Both the position numbers and the translations under genes were made by a program. From assembly GCF_016427535.1 (NCBI RefSeq), contig NZ_JAELXV010000002.1, forward strand, positions 124,001 through 188,000: DNA of 64,000 bases, in the 5' to 3' direction. The notes beneath the pieces are model-generated. The model was not told the DNA's origin. It saw nothing but the letters and a program-made list of their open reading frames with translations, and searched no databases. How positions within the stretch are numbered: the first letter of the stretch is position 1; every line of letters begins with the position of its first letter. This document shows, one piece after another, positions 34,489 through 42,610 of this stretch. The DNA comes from Hymenobacter sp. BT559 (GTDB taxonomy: Bacteria; Bacteroidota; Bacteroidia; Cytophagales; Hymenobacteraceae).

Positions 34489-37400
34489 TTAAAAATTAGC
34501 GTTGAGACCGACCGTGAACGTGCGCGACTGGGGATACACGCCGTAGTCGCGGCCAAAACCGGTTTGGTTGTAGGGGTCGGCGTTCACCTCGGGGTCATAG
34601 CCTAGGTAGTCAGTCCAGGTGATGAGGTTCTGGGCCGTCACGTAGAGGCGCAGGTTCTGAATAGAAGCGCGCTTGCTCAGAGAGGTGGGGAAGTTGTAGG
34701 CCACCGTCACGTTCTTGAGGCGCACATAGGAGCCATCTTCCAGCCAGCGCGTCGAGAAGCGGTTGTTGCCCTGCGGGTCGTTGCGCACCGGGCGCGGAAT
34801 GTCGGTATTCGTGTTGGTGGGCGTCCAGTGGTTCAGCACGCGGGTGCTCTGGTTCAGCGGGTCCGACTGCGACTCCAGAATCTGGCGCGTCTGGTTATAA
34901 ATCTGGTTGCCAAACTGTCCCTGGAAGAACACGCTTAGCTCGATGCCCTTATACGAGAAGTTGTTGGTCACACCCGCAAACGCCTTGGGGTTGGGGTTGC
35001 CAATGATGGTGCGGTCCTGGTCGTTAATGACGCCGTCGCCGTTGAGGTCCGCAAAGCGCACATCGCCCGCCACCGGCCGGTTGCCGTTTTGGGTGGGTAG
35101 GTTCTGGCCTTCAGCATTCGACTGTACTAGGCCCTGCATCACGTAGCCGTAGAATGCGCCCAGCGGTTGGCCCGTCTGCGAAATGCTCGACCCATAAATG
35201 ATGTTGCGTGCTGATGTCTCGCCTGCCCCCGTCACCTGCGTGCCTAGGTCCAGAATCTTGTTGCGGTTGCCGCTCACGTTAAAGTTTGTGGTCCAGCCAA
35301 AGCCGTTGTTCTGGGCTTGCACGTTAGTCGTCACCAACCCGATTTCGAGGCCGCGGTTCTGAATCTTACCGATGTTCTGCGTCACGCTCAGGTTGCCAAC
35401 ACCCGTGCTCACCGGAATTGGTACGGCGAGCAGCAGGTCCCTGGTTTGCTTGTTGTAGAGGTCTACGGTCAGCGTTAGGCGGTTATCAAACATGCTGAAA
35501 TCCAGGCCCGCGTTGTACTGGTAGGTGGTTTCCCAGCGTAGGTCATTGTTGCCGATGTCGCTTTGGGTTACGCCGCCCACAATGGCCGAGCCGCCACCCT
35601 GGTAGTTCACCCCCGAGGTGGTGTAGCGCGAAAAGCGCTGGTAGGTATAGATTTCCTGGTTGCCGTTGGCGCCGAAGCTAGCCCGCAGTTTCAGGTCCGA
35701 CACGGGGCCGCTCTGCGGGAAGAAGCTCTCTTTCGAAATGCGCCAAGCAGCACTCACAGCTGGGAAGTACCCAAACTTATATTTATCGATAAAGCGGCTG
35801 GTGCCGTCGGCACGCAAGCTGGCCGAAAACAAGTACTTACCATCGTAGTCGTAGTTGGCGCGGCCAAATACGCTCAGCAGCGCCCACTCATCGGCGTAGC
35901 TGCCCGGAATGCCTACAACCGTGGCCCCCGAACTGAGGTAAGGCACGGCGTTAGATACGAAGCCACGCGTTTCGGCCCCCGAGGTAAAGCGGTTCGAGGC
36001 CTGCATCGACTCGCCGGCCAGCAGCGTCAGGTGGTGCTTGTCGCCAAGGTTGGGGGTATAGGTTACCGTATTCTCGTTCAACCAGATAACCTGTTGGTTA
36101 CTTGCCGTGCGGGCCGAGCCGCGCGTCGAGGCGTCAGCGTTAGTAGTGCCGGGGTAGTTGCGGCTGATAAACTGGTTTTCGTTCTGGGTGCGGAAGTCGA
36201 TACCAAGCGACGAGCGCACGCGCAGGTTTTTCAAGATGTCGAACTCGCCGTAGATGTTACCAATGGCTTGGTAAACGGTAGCTTGGTTACTGGTTTCGAG
36301 TAGGTTACCTATCGGGTTGTCCGACTGGTTGAGCGGGTTCACGCCGTAGGTACCGTCGGCGTTGCGCACCGGAATGTTCGGAATCTGCGATAGTGCGCCC
36401 AGCACCGTGCCCGAGTTACCTAGGGCCAGCTCCGAGCGCACGCTACCGTTGGTGTGGGTGCGGCTCAGGTTGAGGTTGGTACCAATGCGGAAGCGCTGGC
36501 TTACCGTCTGCTCCAGGTTAATCTTGAAATTGTAGCGGTCAAAGCCCGAGTTTTGGCTGATACCCTGCTGGTTGAAGTAACCGCCGGCTACGTAGTAGCG
36601 GGTTTTGTCGGTGCCGCCGCTCACGTTGAGCTGGTAGTTCTGGAGGCTGGCCGTGCGGTACACTTCATCCTGCCAGTCGGTGTTGCTTTGCAGGCGTGTG
36701 TCGGTGGCGCTCACCGGAGCCAGGCCGGCATTGGTTTGTATCTCGTTGTATTCTTGGATGAACTGCTGCGAATTCAGCACGTCGAGCTTCTTGCGCAGTT
36801 TCTGCACGCCGTAGTACACGCTCAGGCCTACTTGTGCTTGGCCCACTTTGCCACGCTTGGTCGTAATTACTACTACGCCGTTGGCCGCCCGCACGCCGTA
36901 GATGGCCGCCGCGGCGCCATCCTTCAGCACGTCGATGCTCTCAATGTCATTGGGGTTAAGCGAGTTCAGCGGGTTGAGGCGCTGGTTGCCTACCGATATT
37001 TCCTGCTGGTAGTCAGGTAGTACCGGCACGCCATCTATCACGTACAGCGGCGAGCCGTTCAGGTTCAGCGACGCATTGCCGCGCACCCGCACCGAAATGC
37101 CGGCACCCGGTGCCCCTGAGGGCGCGGCTACCTGCACGCCGGGTGCTTGGCCCTGCAAGGCCTGGTCGAAGCCAGCTACCGGCTGGCGGGCCAGCGCCTG
37201 GCTGCCCACCGAGGCCACCGAGGTAGATAGGTCCTGGCGGGTTTGGGTGCCGTAGCCCACTACCACCACCTCGTTCAGCGCCTGCTGGTCGTCGCTGAGG
37301 CGAATGGCGATGGTGCTGGTAGCCCCCGTGATGGGCAGCTCCTGGGTCTTAAAACCCACCGAGCTGAATACCAACGTGCTATTTTCAGGCACGCTCAGCG

Positions 37401-37932
37401 AGAAGCTGCCATCGGGACCCGTCGAGGTGCCAGTGGTGGTGCCTTTTACGAGCACCGTAACGCCGGGTAGGGGCTCGCCCTTGGGGTCGGTCACACGGCC
37501 CGATACGGGCACGTTTTGCGGCGCCATAGTAGCTGCCGCGGTAGCGCTAGGTGCCTTTTCGGGCTGGCTGGTCACCACAAAGTAATTGTCGCGCAGCTCC
37601 TTAAACTGCAGCGATACCTGGGGCAGCACAGCGGCCAGCTTCTCGGCCAGCGAGCCGGCGGGGGCCTGGTCTACTACGCGCTTGTTATCCACCACATTGC
37701 TTTCGTAGAAGATGGTGGCGTGGTACTCGCTCTCCCACTGCTTGAGCAGCGACTTGAGAGGTACCGACTTGGCGTCGGCGGGCGCCTCTGTATGCTCGCT
37801 CTGGTGCACCGAGTTCACGGCCAGAAACTGGGCGTGCGCGGGGGTATTTAGTAGCTGAAGCACCGCTACGCTGGCAGCCAAGCACGCCGGGCGTGCCACT
37901 GGCCACCCGAGGTAGGTAAGGGGTTTATTCAT
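34489..37932 (-). CDS. SusC/RagA TonB-linked outer-membrane transporter with STN domain
   Basis: A 1147-residue TonB-dependent receptor. Signal peptide, then an STN signalling domain (about 50-125; VPLKSLLKQWESEYHATIFY), a carboxypeptidase-like beta-sandwich (about 145-215; VSGRVTDPKGEPLPGVTVLV), the plug (SVRVRGNASLNLNGSPLYVI) and a large barrel ending in FTVGLNANF. The STN domain is found in receptors that signal through a FecR-type anti-sigma factor, and such a gene lies 28 bases upstream. Together with susD it should import oligosaccharides released by the GH30/GH5 enzymes, powered by the TonB complex. Confidence 0.95.
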   Translation of the reverse strand: MNKPLTYLGWPVARPACLAASVAVLQLLNTPAHAQFLAVNSVHQSEHTEAPADAKSVPLKSLLKQWESEYHATIFYESNVVDNKRVVDQAPAGSLAEKLAAVLPQVSLQFKELRDNYFVVTSQPEKAPSATAAATMAPQNVPVSGRVTDPKGEPLPGVTVLVKGTTTGTSTGPDGSFSLSVPENSTLVFSSVGFKTQELPITGATSTIAIRLSDDQQALNEVVVVGYGTQTRQDLSTSVASVGSQALARQPVAGFDQALQGQAPGVQVAAPSGAPGAGISVRVRGNASLNLNGSPLYVIDGVPVLPDYQQEISVGNQRLNPLNSLNPNDIESIDVLKDGAAAAIYGVRAANGVVVITTKRGKVGQAQVGLSVYYGVQKLRKKLDVLNSQQFIQEYNEIQTNAGLAPVSATDTRLQSNTDWQDEVYRTASLQNYQLNVSGGTDKTRYYVAGGYFNQQGISQNSGFDRYNFKINLEQTVSQRFRIGTNLNLSRTHTNGSVRSELALGNSGTVLGALSQIPNIPVRNADGTYGVNPLNQSDNPIGNLLETSNQATVYQAIGNIYGEFDILKNLRVRSSLGIDFRTQNENQFISRNYPGTTNADASTRGSARTASNQQVIWLNENTVTYTPNLGDKHHLTLLAGESMQASNRFTSGAETRGFVSNAVPYLSSGATVVGIPGSYADEWALLSVFGRANYDYDGKYLFSASLRADGTSRFIDKYKFGYFPAVSAAWRISKESFFPQSGPVSDLKLRASFGANGNQEIYTYQRFSRYTTSGVNYQGGGSAIVGGVTQSDIGNNDLRWETTYQYNAGLDFSMFDNRLTLTVDLYNKQTRDLLLAVPIPVSTGVGNLSVTQNIGKIQNRGLEIGLVTTNVQAQNNGFGWTTNFNVSGNRNKILDLGTQVTGAGETSARNIIYGSSISQTGQPLGAFYGYVMQGLVQSNAEGQNLPTQNGNRPVAGDVRFADLNGDGVINDQDRTIIGNPNPKAFAGVTNNFSYKGIELSVFFQGQFGNQIYNQTRQILESQSDPLNQSTRVLNHWTPTNTNTDIPRPVRNDPQGNNRFSTRWLEDGSYVRLKNVTVAYNFPTSLSKRASIQNLRLYVTAQNLITWTDYLGYDPEVNADPYNQTGFGRDYGVYPQSRTFTVGLNANF

Positions 37933-37960
37933 AAGGGGAAGGGTGGGGGAAAAGGTCTTA

Positions 37961-38983
37961 TTACTTCACTTTTTCGGTCAAGGTCAGGCGGTTGCCTTGC
38001 CGGGTAGCTTGGAGGTGAAAAATCTCTTCTAAGGATTGCAGCAGCACGGTGAGGTCGCGCACGGGCACGGTACCCGTCACGCGGCGCTGGTTGAGCTCGG
38101 GCGTGGCCACTACTACTTCGAGGCCATAAGTGTCTTGCAGGCGAGTAGCTAGCTCCGCAATGGATGTTTCGTCGAGCACCAGCTGCGCATCTTTCCAGCT
38201 GGCATAAGGGGCGGTGCGCACGGTGCGGTAGGTCGTCACCACGGGCTGGGCCGGCTGCACCTCACGGGTTTCGACCAGCTCGCCGGGCTTCAGTATCACG
38301 TCGGGCTGCTGGCGGTTGTCAAAGTGCACGCGCACCTTGCCCGACAGCAGTACCACCCGGCCCTGGTCGCGGCGCCGCGATACGGTGAATTTGGTGCCTA
38401 GGACCTCCACATTGAAGCCCGCTTTGGTGTGCACCAAAAAGCGTTGGTTGTCAGCCTGGTGCTGCACCGAAAAATAAGCTTCGCCATCGAGCCATACCTC
38501 GCGGGGCTTGCCCGCAGCCCAGGTCTCGGGGTAGCGCAGCGTCGAGTGCCCGTTGAGCACCACGCTCGAGCCGTCGGGCAGCTGCACAGTGCGAGTTTGG
38601 CCATAGGCCGTGGCAATTTGTTGGGCAGGAGCCGCTACCGGGCGTTGGTTGTAGAGCCACCAGCTACCGCCCCCGAGCACAGTGCCGGCCACAGCGGCCG
38701 CAGCCGCCCAGCGCCGCCAGGCCGGGGCCGCCACGGGTAGGCGGCGCGACTGGCCCAGGCTCAGCCGCCCGTGCACCTGGCCGAGCAGGGCCTCAAAGTC
38801 GGGCGCGTCGGCTGGCGCCGCAGGCTGGGCGGCTAGCTCTTCCCAGTGCTGGCCCATCCAGTACTGCGCCAGCAGCTGGTTGGCAGGCTGGGTCAGCCAA
38901 GCGCGCACGGTGGCCGCATCGGCTGCCGAGGCGGTGCCTTGCACGTAGGCAGTAAATAGCTCTTGCGTAATAGCTGGGCTCAT
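37961..38983 (-). CDS. FecR-type anti-sigma factor
   Basis: A 340-residue inner-membrane regulator. The N-terminal cytoplasmic helical part (1-85) should hold the sigma factor. One membrane helix lies at about 92-110 (AAAAVAGTVLGGGSWWL). The FecR domain follows (about 120-230; GQTRTVQLPDGSSVVLNGHS, VEVLGTKFTVSRRRDQGRVV), and a C-terminal DUF4974-like domain (about 265-340; SIAELATRLQDTYGLEVVVA) should meet the STN domain of SusC. It is separated from its likely sigma factor by an SGNH hydrolase gene, whereas the two are usually adjacent. Confidence 0.92.
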   Translation of the reverse strand: MSPAITQELFTAYVQGTASAADAATVRAWLTQPANQLLAQYWMGQHWEELAAQPAAPADAPDFEALLGQVHGRLSLGQSRRLPVAAPAWRRWAAAAAVAGTVLGGGSWWLYNQRPVAAPAQQIATAYGQTRTVQLPDGSSVVLNGHSTLRYPETWAAGKPREVWLDGEAYFSVQHQADNQRFLVHTKAGFNVEVLGTKFTVSRRRDQGRVVLLSGKVRVHFDNRQQPDVILKPGELVETREVQPAQPVVTTYRTVRTAPYASWKDAQLVLDETSIAELATRLQDTYGLEVVVATPELNQRRVTGTVPVRDLTVLLQSLEEIFHLQATRQGNRLTLTEKVK

Positions 38984-39207
38984 AGGCGGTTTGGCGGGGC
39001 AGCAGGCAGGTAAAAGGGAGCGCCGCGCGGTGCGGGCATTCTTTTTAGCTACCTAGGGCTATGCGCTGGCGCCCCAATCGTTTGCAGTACTACACTGCCG
39101 CCCGGCTTCCCCCCTTAGTCTGAACCCATAAAAAAATTAGTTTTTTATTAATAATATGATTTTCAGCATGATAAAATGCGCGTCTGACCTGCGTCTTGTT
39201 GCGCTTT

Positions 39208-40533
39208 TTAGCGTACAGTCGCTTTAGCCGGAGTCGTGCGCCGGGTGTTAGGGCGGCGCGCCGGGCTTGCGGCTGGGCTAGGCACGCGCACCAGTACATT
39301 GGTGCTTTGGGCCAGGTTAGCAAGCTGCGCGGGCGCAGCGGCCCGGCCATTGAGAGGAGCGTACAGCTCTAGGCTCGACTTCAGCAGTGAGTCGGCGGCT
39401 AGGGCGCGCACCTCTGCCTCGTTCATGCCCGAGCGGTAGAAGAGCCAGTTGCGGTACTGCGCGCCAGCTGGAGCCTGGCTACCACCTAGGGCGAGCTGGC
39501 GCGTGCGCAGCTGCTCGGGCATGTGGCCCACCAGTTTGCCATCGAGGTACAGTAAGGTTTCGCCACGGGCGAAATAGTGCGTTAGTGCCACTTGGTGCCA
39601 CTTATCATCGGCCACGTGCGCGTTGCTGGTAAGCCGGCCAGCCTTGGCCGAGGTGTAAGTAAGTTGCCCCTGAGCGCCTAGGCTGAGGCGGCCCGTATTG
39701 GTGCTGTCTTGCAGCGTAAGCAGGGTGCCGGGCGCTTTAGCACGAAAGCTAACGACCTGCGTGAACGGGTGCACCAATGCCTCGGGCACGAAGCGCAGCG
39801 CCGCCCCCGGCAGCGCCAGGCCCGCCGTGGCATGGCGCCTAGGTAGGGGCTTGCCAGCCCGCAGGGCATCGAAGAGCGAGGGCACCCAGGCATGGAAAAG
39901 CTCGGCATGGCCTATGTCGTTGGGGTGCAGGCCATCGTCGAAGTAGCCGGCGGCCCAGCGGCCGTGGCCGTCGTCCACGGCCCCGAGTAGGTTCACAGTG
40001 GGCACAGCCCAGCTGTGCAGCAGCAGGTTCATTTGCTGAATGAAAGCGTAGTCCTCGGCCGTGTAGTCGTTGCGGGTGTAGCTGTTGGTCACGACTGGCA
40101 CCATGCCCTGCGCCCGCGCTTTCGCTAGGAGTACCTGCATATTGGCCTTAAACTGGTCGAACTTGGGCTGCCCTCCTTCATGGATGCCTTCGTTGCCAAG
40201 GGCCAGGGCGTACACCACGTAGCGCCCCTGCTGCGGTAGTAAGTCGCGCTCCCAGCGGGCCAACACTTTGGGCGTGTTGTCGCCCGGAATGCTGATGTTG
40301 GCCGTGGCCCAGGGCGCGCCTAGGCCCGCTTTGGCCCGCTGGGTTAGCAGGGTGCTGTAGCGGCTGGGGTAGCCATACTTGCCGGTAGCACCCTGCCCAA
40401 ACGGCACCGACGAGCCGAAATACACTATCTTCAAGTCGCTAGGAGACAACGTGGAGTTGGATGGGCTTTGGGCTTGGGCGTGACCCATTTGAGCACCTAG
40501 GGCGAGCAGGAACAGCGGCAGGAATTTGGGCAT
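39208..40533 (-). CDS. SGNH hydrolase with LamG-like carbohydrate-binding domain
   Basis: A 441-residue exported protein from the ATG at 40533 (MPKFLPLFLLALGAQMGHAQ signal peptide); the ATG four codons upstream is an alternative, and a longer reading to 40614 is unlikely. Residues of about 25-215 form an SGNH esterase: KIVYFGSSVPFGQG (nucleophile), ALGNEG (Gly/Asn), DDGLHPNDIGHAELF (Asp/His). Residues of about 240-400 look like a concanavalin/LamG jelly roll (DDKWHQVALTHYFARGETLL). The tail is Pro/Arg/Thr-rich and basic. It lies between the sigma and anti-sigma genes, which ties it to the PUL regulon. Confidence 0.82.
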   Translation of the reverse strand: MPKFLPLFLLALGAQMGHAQAQSPSNSTLSPSDLKIVYFGSSVPFGQGATGKYGYPSRYSTLLTQRAKAGLGAPWATANISIPGDNTPKVLARWERDLLPQQGRYVVYALALGNEGIHEGGQPKFDQFKANMQVLLAKARAQGMVPVVTNSYTRNDYTAEDYAFIQQMNLLLHSWAVPTVNLLGAVDDGHGRWAAGYFDDGLHPNDIGHAELFHAWVPSLFDALRAGKPLPRRHATAGLALPGAALRFVPEALVHPFTQVVSFRAKAPGTLLTLQDSTNTGRLSLGAQGQLTYTSAKAGRLTSNAHVADDKWHQVALTHYFARGETLLYLDGKLVGHMPEQLRTRQLALGGSQAPAGAQYRNWLFYRSGMNEAEVRALAADSLLKSSLELYAPLNGRAAAPAQLANLAQSTNVLVRVPSPAASPARRPNTRRTTPAKATVR

Positions 40534-40683
40534 AGGGAAAGGCATCTGAGAAGGCAAGGTAGCCACATAGCAGCCCTGGCGCTGTGAGCCCGAAGGCAAG
40601 CGCCTAGGGTGCACCTAGGTACATTGACGAAAGCTATAGCAAGGTGGCTGCTTACTGCATGCGCGCTTGGGCCCGCGTTGAGG

Positions 40684-41277
40684 CTACCGGCTGCCCACCG
40701 CCAGCGTCAGCAGCAGGCCCAAAATGCCGCCGCCGTGCAGCCGGAAGTACGAGCGCATAGTTTTGAGGGCCTGCATCATGTGGGCTTCTACTGTCTTCAC
40801 CGATACGCCTTGGCGCTCGGCTATCTCGGGGTAGGAGAGCCCCTGCTGCCGGCTCAGCAAAAAGGCCTCGCGCTGCTTAGGCGGCAGGCGCTCAAGGGCC
40901 GCTTGGTAAAGCGCTTCCATCTCCTGGTACTCCACCTCGTTGGCTACGCTGGCCGGGCCCGCGGCGGCCGCTACCTGGCCGTGCAGGCGCAAGTGGTGCT
41001 GGTCGCGGCGCAGCTCATTGAGCACTGCGTGGTGGGCCGTGGTGAAGAGGTAGCCCTTCAGCGGCAGGTCGTCGCGGAGCTGAGCGCGCTTTTCCCAGAT
41101 TTTGATAAAGCACTCCTGTACAATCTCTTCAGCAGCCGGCCGCGATTTGAGGTAGCTGTAGGCAAAGCGGTAAACTAGGGCGCTGTAGTGCCGAAAAAGC
41201 GCGTCAAACGCCCGCTCGTCGTCTTGCTTGAGACGGCGCAGATAGTCTGACTCAGCAAAATCGCGCGCTAGTTCCAC
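40684..41277 (-). CDS. ECF-type RNA polymerase sigma factor
   Basis: A 197-residue sigma-70 family member of the ECF class common in Bacteroidetes PULs. Region 2 spans about 20-90 (FRHYSALVYRFAYSYLKSRP, AAEEIVQECFIKIWEKRAQL). Region 4 spans about 130-185, with the helix-turn-helix LSYPEIAERQGVSVKTVEAH. It starts at a GTG (41277). Likely released by the FecR protein when SusC binds its ligand, it would then switch on the susC operon. It is divergent from a LacI gene, with a 225-base shared control region. Confidence 0.93.
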   Translation of the reverse strand: MELARDFAESDYLRRLKQDDERAFDALFRHYSALVYRFAYSYLKSRPAAEEIVQECFIKIWEKRAQLRDDLPLKGYLFTTAHHAVLNELRRDQHHLRLHGQVAAAAGPASVANEVEYQEMEALYQAALERLPPKQREAFLLSRQQGLSYPEIAERQGVSVKTVEAHMMQALKTMRSYFRLHGGGILGLLLTLAVGSR

Positions 41278-41502
41278 TGGGCAGGTTTGGAAATACCAGA
41301 AAGACGTATTTTCTTAACCAAAAAGTATCCGAAAGGTACTGACCAGGACCTTAAAAACCTGCTGGCCGGGCCGCTGCCCGGGCTAAATTGCCGCCTCAGC
41401 CAGTAGCTTGCGTATACTAGCCAGCCGGGCCTGGGCGGCGGCCGCTGGCTACCCTCGTTTGTGAACTGAGCACGTGGCTGTTCCGCTTATTACTCCTATC
41501 TC
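41278..41502. promoter_or_regulatory. Divergent control region between ECF sigma and LacI genes
   Basis: This 225-base gap must hold promoters for both genes. The sigma-side end (41281-41350) is A+T-rich against its surroundings. On the minus strand it has TACTTTTTG, one base off the TAnnTTTG -7 pattern. AGTATCC-GAA-AGGTACT (41324-41340) is a weak imperfect palindrome and could be an operator. I see no perfect LacI-type operator. Confidence 0.4.
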
Positions 41503-42543
41503 ATGGCTAACCGCCGGGCATCTATCACCGACTTAGCGGCTGCGCTGCAGTTGTCGCCGTCTACTATTTCGCGGGCTTTATCTAATCACAAAGACGTAAG
41601 TGAGGCCACCAAAGAGCGTGTGCGCGCCCTAGCGGCCGAGCTGCACTACCAGCCTAACCAGCTGGCCGCCGCCCTGCGCCGGGGCCGCAGCCGCATGCTG
41701 GGCGTGGTGGTGCCGCACATTCAGGGTCATTTTTTTCCGGAGGTGGTGCACGGCATTACGGTGGCGGCCAGCAAGGCCGGGTATCAGGTGCTCATCTGCC
41801 AGTCGAACGAAGACGTGGGCCAGGAGCGCCAGCACCTCGACTTGTTTATGAACGCGCAGGTCGAAGGTATTTTGGTGTCGTTGGCCAAGACGACCCAGGA
41901 TTTCAGCCACTTCGAGCAAGTGCGGGCGCAGCAAGTGCCGTTAGTGTTTTTCGACCGGGCAGTGGAGGGCTTTGAAGGCGAGCAGGTGCGGGCCGTAGTG
42001 CTCGACGACTACCAGGGCGCCTACCAGGCCGTGACGCACCTCGTGGAGCAAGGCTGCCGCCGCATTGCACACCTAGGTGGCGAGCAGCACCTAGGTATTC
42101 ACAAAAACCGCCACCAGGGCTACCTCGACGCCCTGCAGGCCCACGGCTTAGTGCCCGATGAGGCCCTCACCATCATCTGCGAGATGAACCAGCGCGGCGG
42201 CATGCAGGCCACGCGCCAGCTGCTCAAAGACGGCGTGCCCTTCGACGCTATCTTCTCCTCTAATGACCTGGCTGTGGTGGGCGCCCTGCAAGTGCTGAAA
42301 AAGCACAAGCGCCGCGTGCCCCAAGACGTAGCCCTGGTAGGCTTCAGCAACGAGGCCTTTACCGAACTTACCGAGCCGCAAATCAGCTCCGTTGACCAAT
42401 GCTGCGGCCAAATGGGCCAAACCGCCGTGCGCCTGCTGCTGCAAATGATTCAGCGCGAATCTAGGCGCGCCGCCCCTGCTGCCAGCGTAGTGCTAAAGCC
42501 CAAGCTGCTAGTGCGCGAGTCTTCTAAGAAAACGAGCAAGTGA
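41503..42543 (+). CDS. LacI/GalR-family transcriptional regulator
   Basis: A 346-residue sugar-responsive repressor. The N-terminal helix-turn-helix is SITDLAAALQLSPSTISRAL (7-26), followed by the hinge helix region QPNQLAAALRRGRSRMLGVV. The rest is a periplasmic-binding-protein-like effector domain (GHFFPEVVHGITVAASKAGY, IFSSNDLAVVGALQVLKKHK, SVDQCCGQMGQTAVRLLLQM). It is divergent from the PUL sigma gene, so it may add sugar control to the locus (inference), or regulate the convergent MFS gene. The last four codons lie inside a perfect 30-base inverted repeat. Confidence 0.93.
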   Translation: MANRRASITDLAAALQLSPSTISRALSNHKDVSEATKERVRALAAELHYQPNQLAAALRRGRSRMLGVVVPHIQGHFFPEVVHGITVAASKAGYQVLICQSNEDVGQERQHLDLFMNAQVEGILVSLAKTTQDFSHFEQVRAQQVPLVFFDRAVEGFEGEQVRAVVLDDYQGAYQAVTHLVEQGCRRIAHLGGEQHLGIHKNRHQGYLDALQAHGLVPDEALTIICEMNQRGGMQATRQLLKDGVPFDAIFSSNDLAVVGALQVLKKHKRRVPQDVALVGFSNEAFTELTEPQISSVDQCCGQMGQTAVRLLLQMIQRESRRAAPAASVVLKPKLLVRESSKKTSK

Positions 42544-42604
42544 CAGTGAGCAACGAGCAGTCTGCACTATAAGGCTGCTCGTTGCTCACTGTCACTTGCT
42601 CGTT
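42531..42604. repeat. Perfect 30-base inverted repeat overlapping the lacI-type stop
   Basis: Arms 42531-42560 and 42575-42604 are exact complements over 30 bases with a 14-base loop. The left arm starts AACGAGCAAGTGACAGTGAG and includes the last codons and stop of the LacI-family gene; the right arm ends 6 bases before the stop of the convergent MFS gene. Each arm holds the internal direct repeat AACGAGCA. It lacks a T-run but could terminate or stabilise both transcripts. Confidence 0.92.
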
Positions 42605-42610
42605 GAAAAG

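Noticed and set aside
35563..36303. 246-residue + strand frame inside susC
   Set aside because: Antisense to a well-conserved TonB-receptor barrel; composition is that of a frame shadow.
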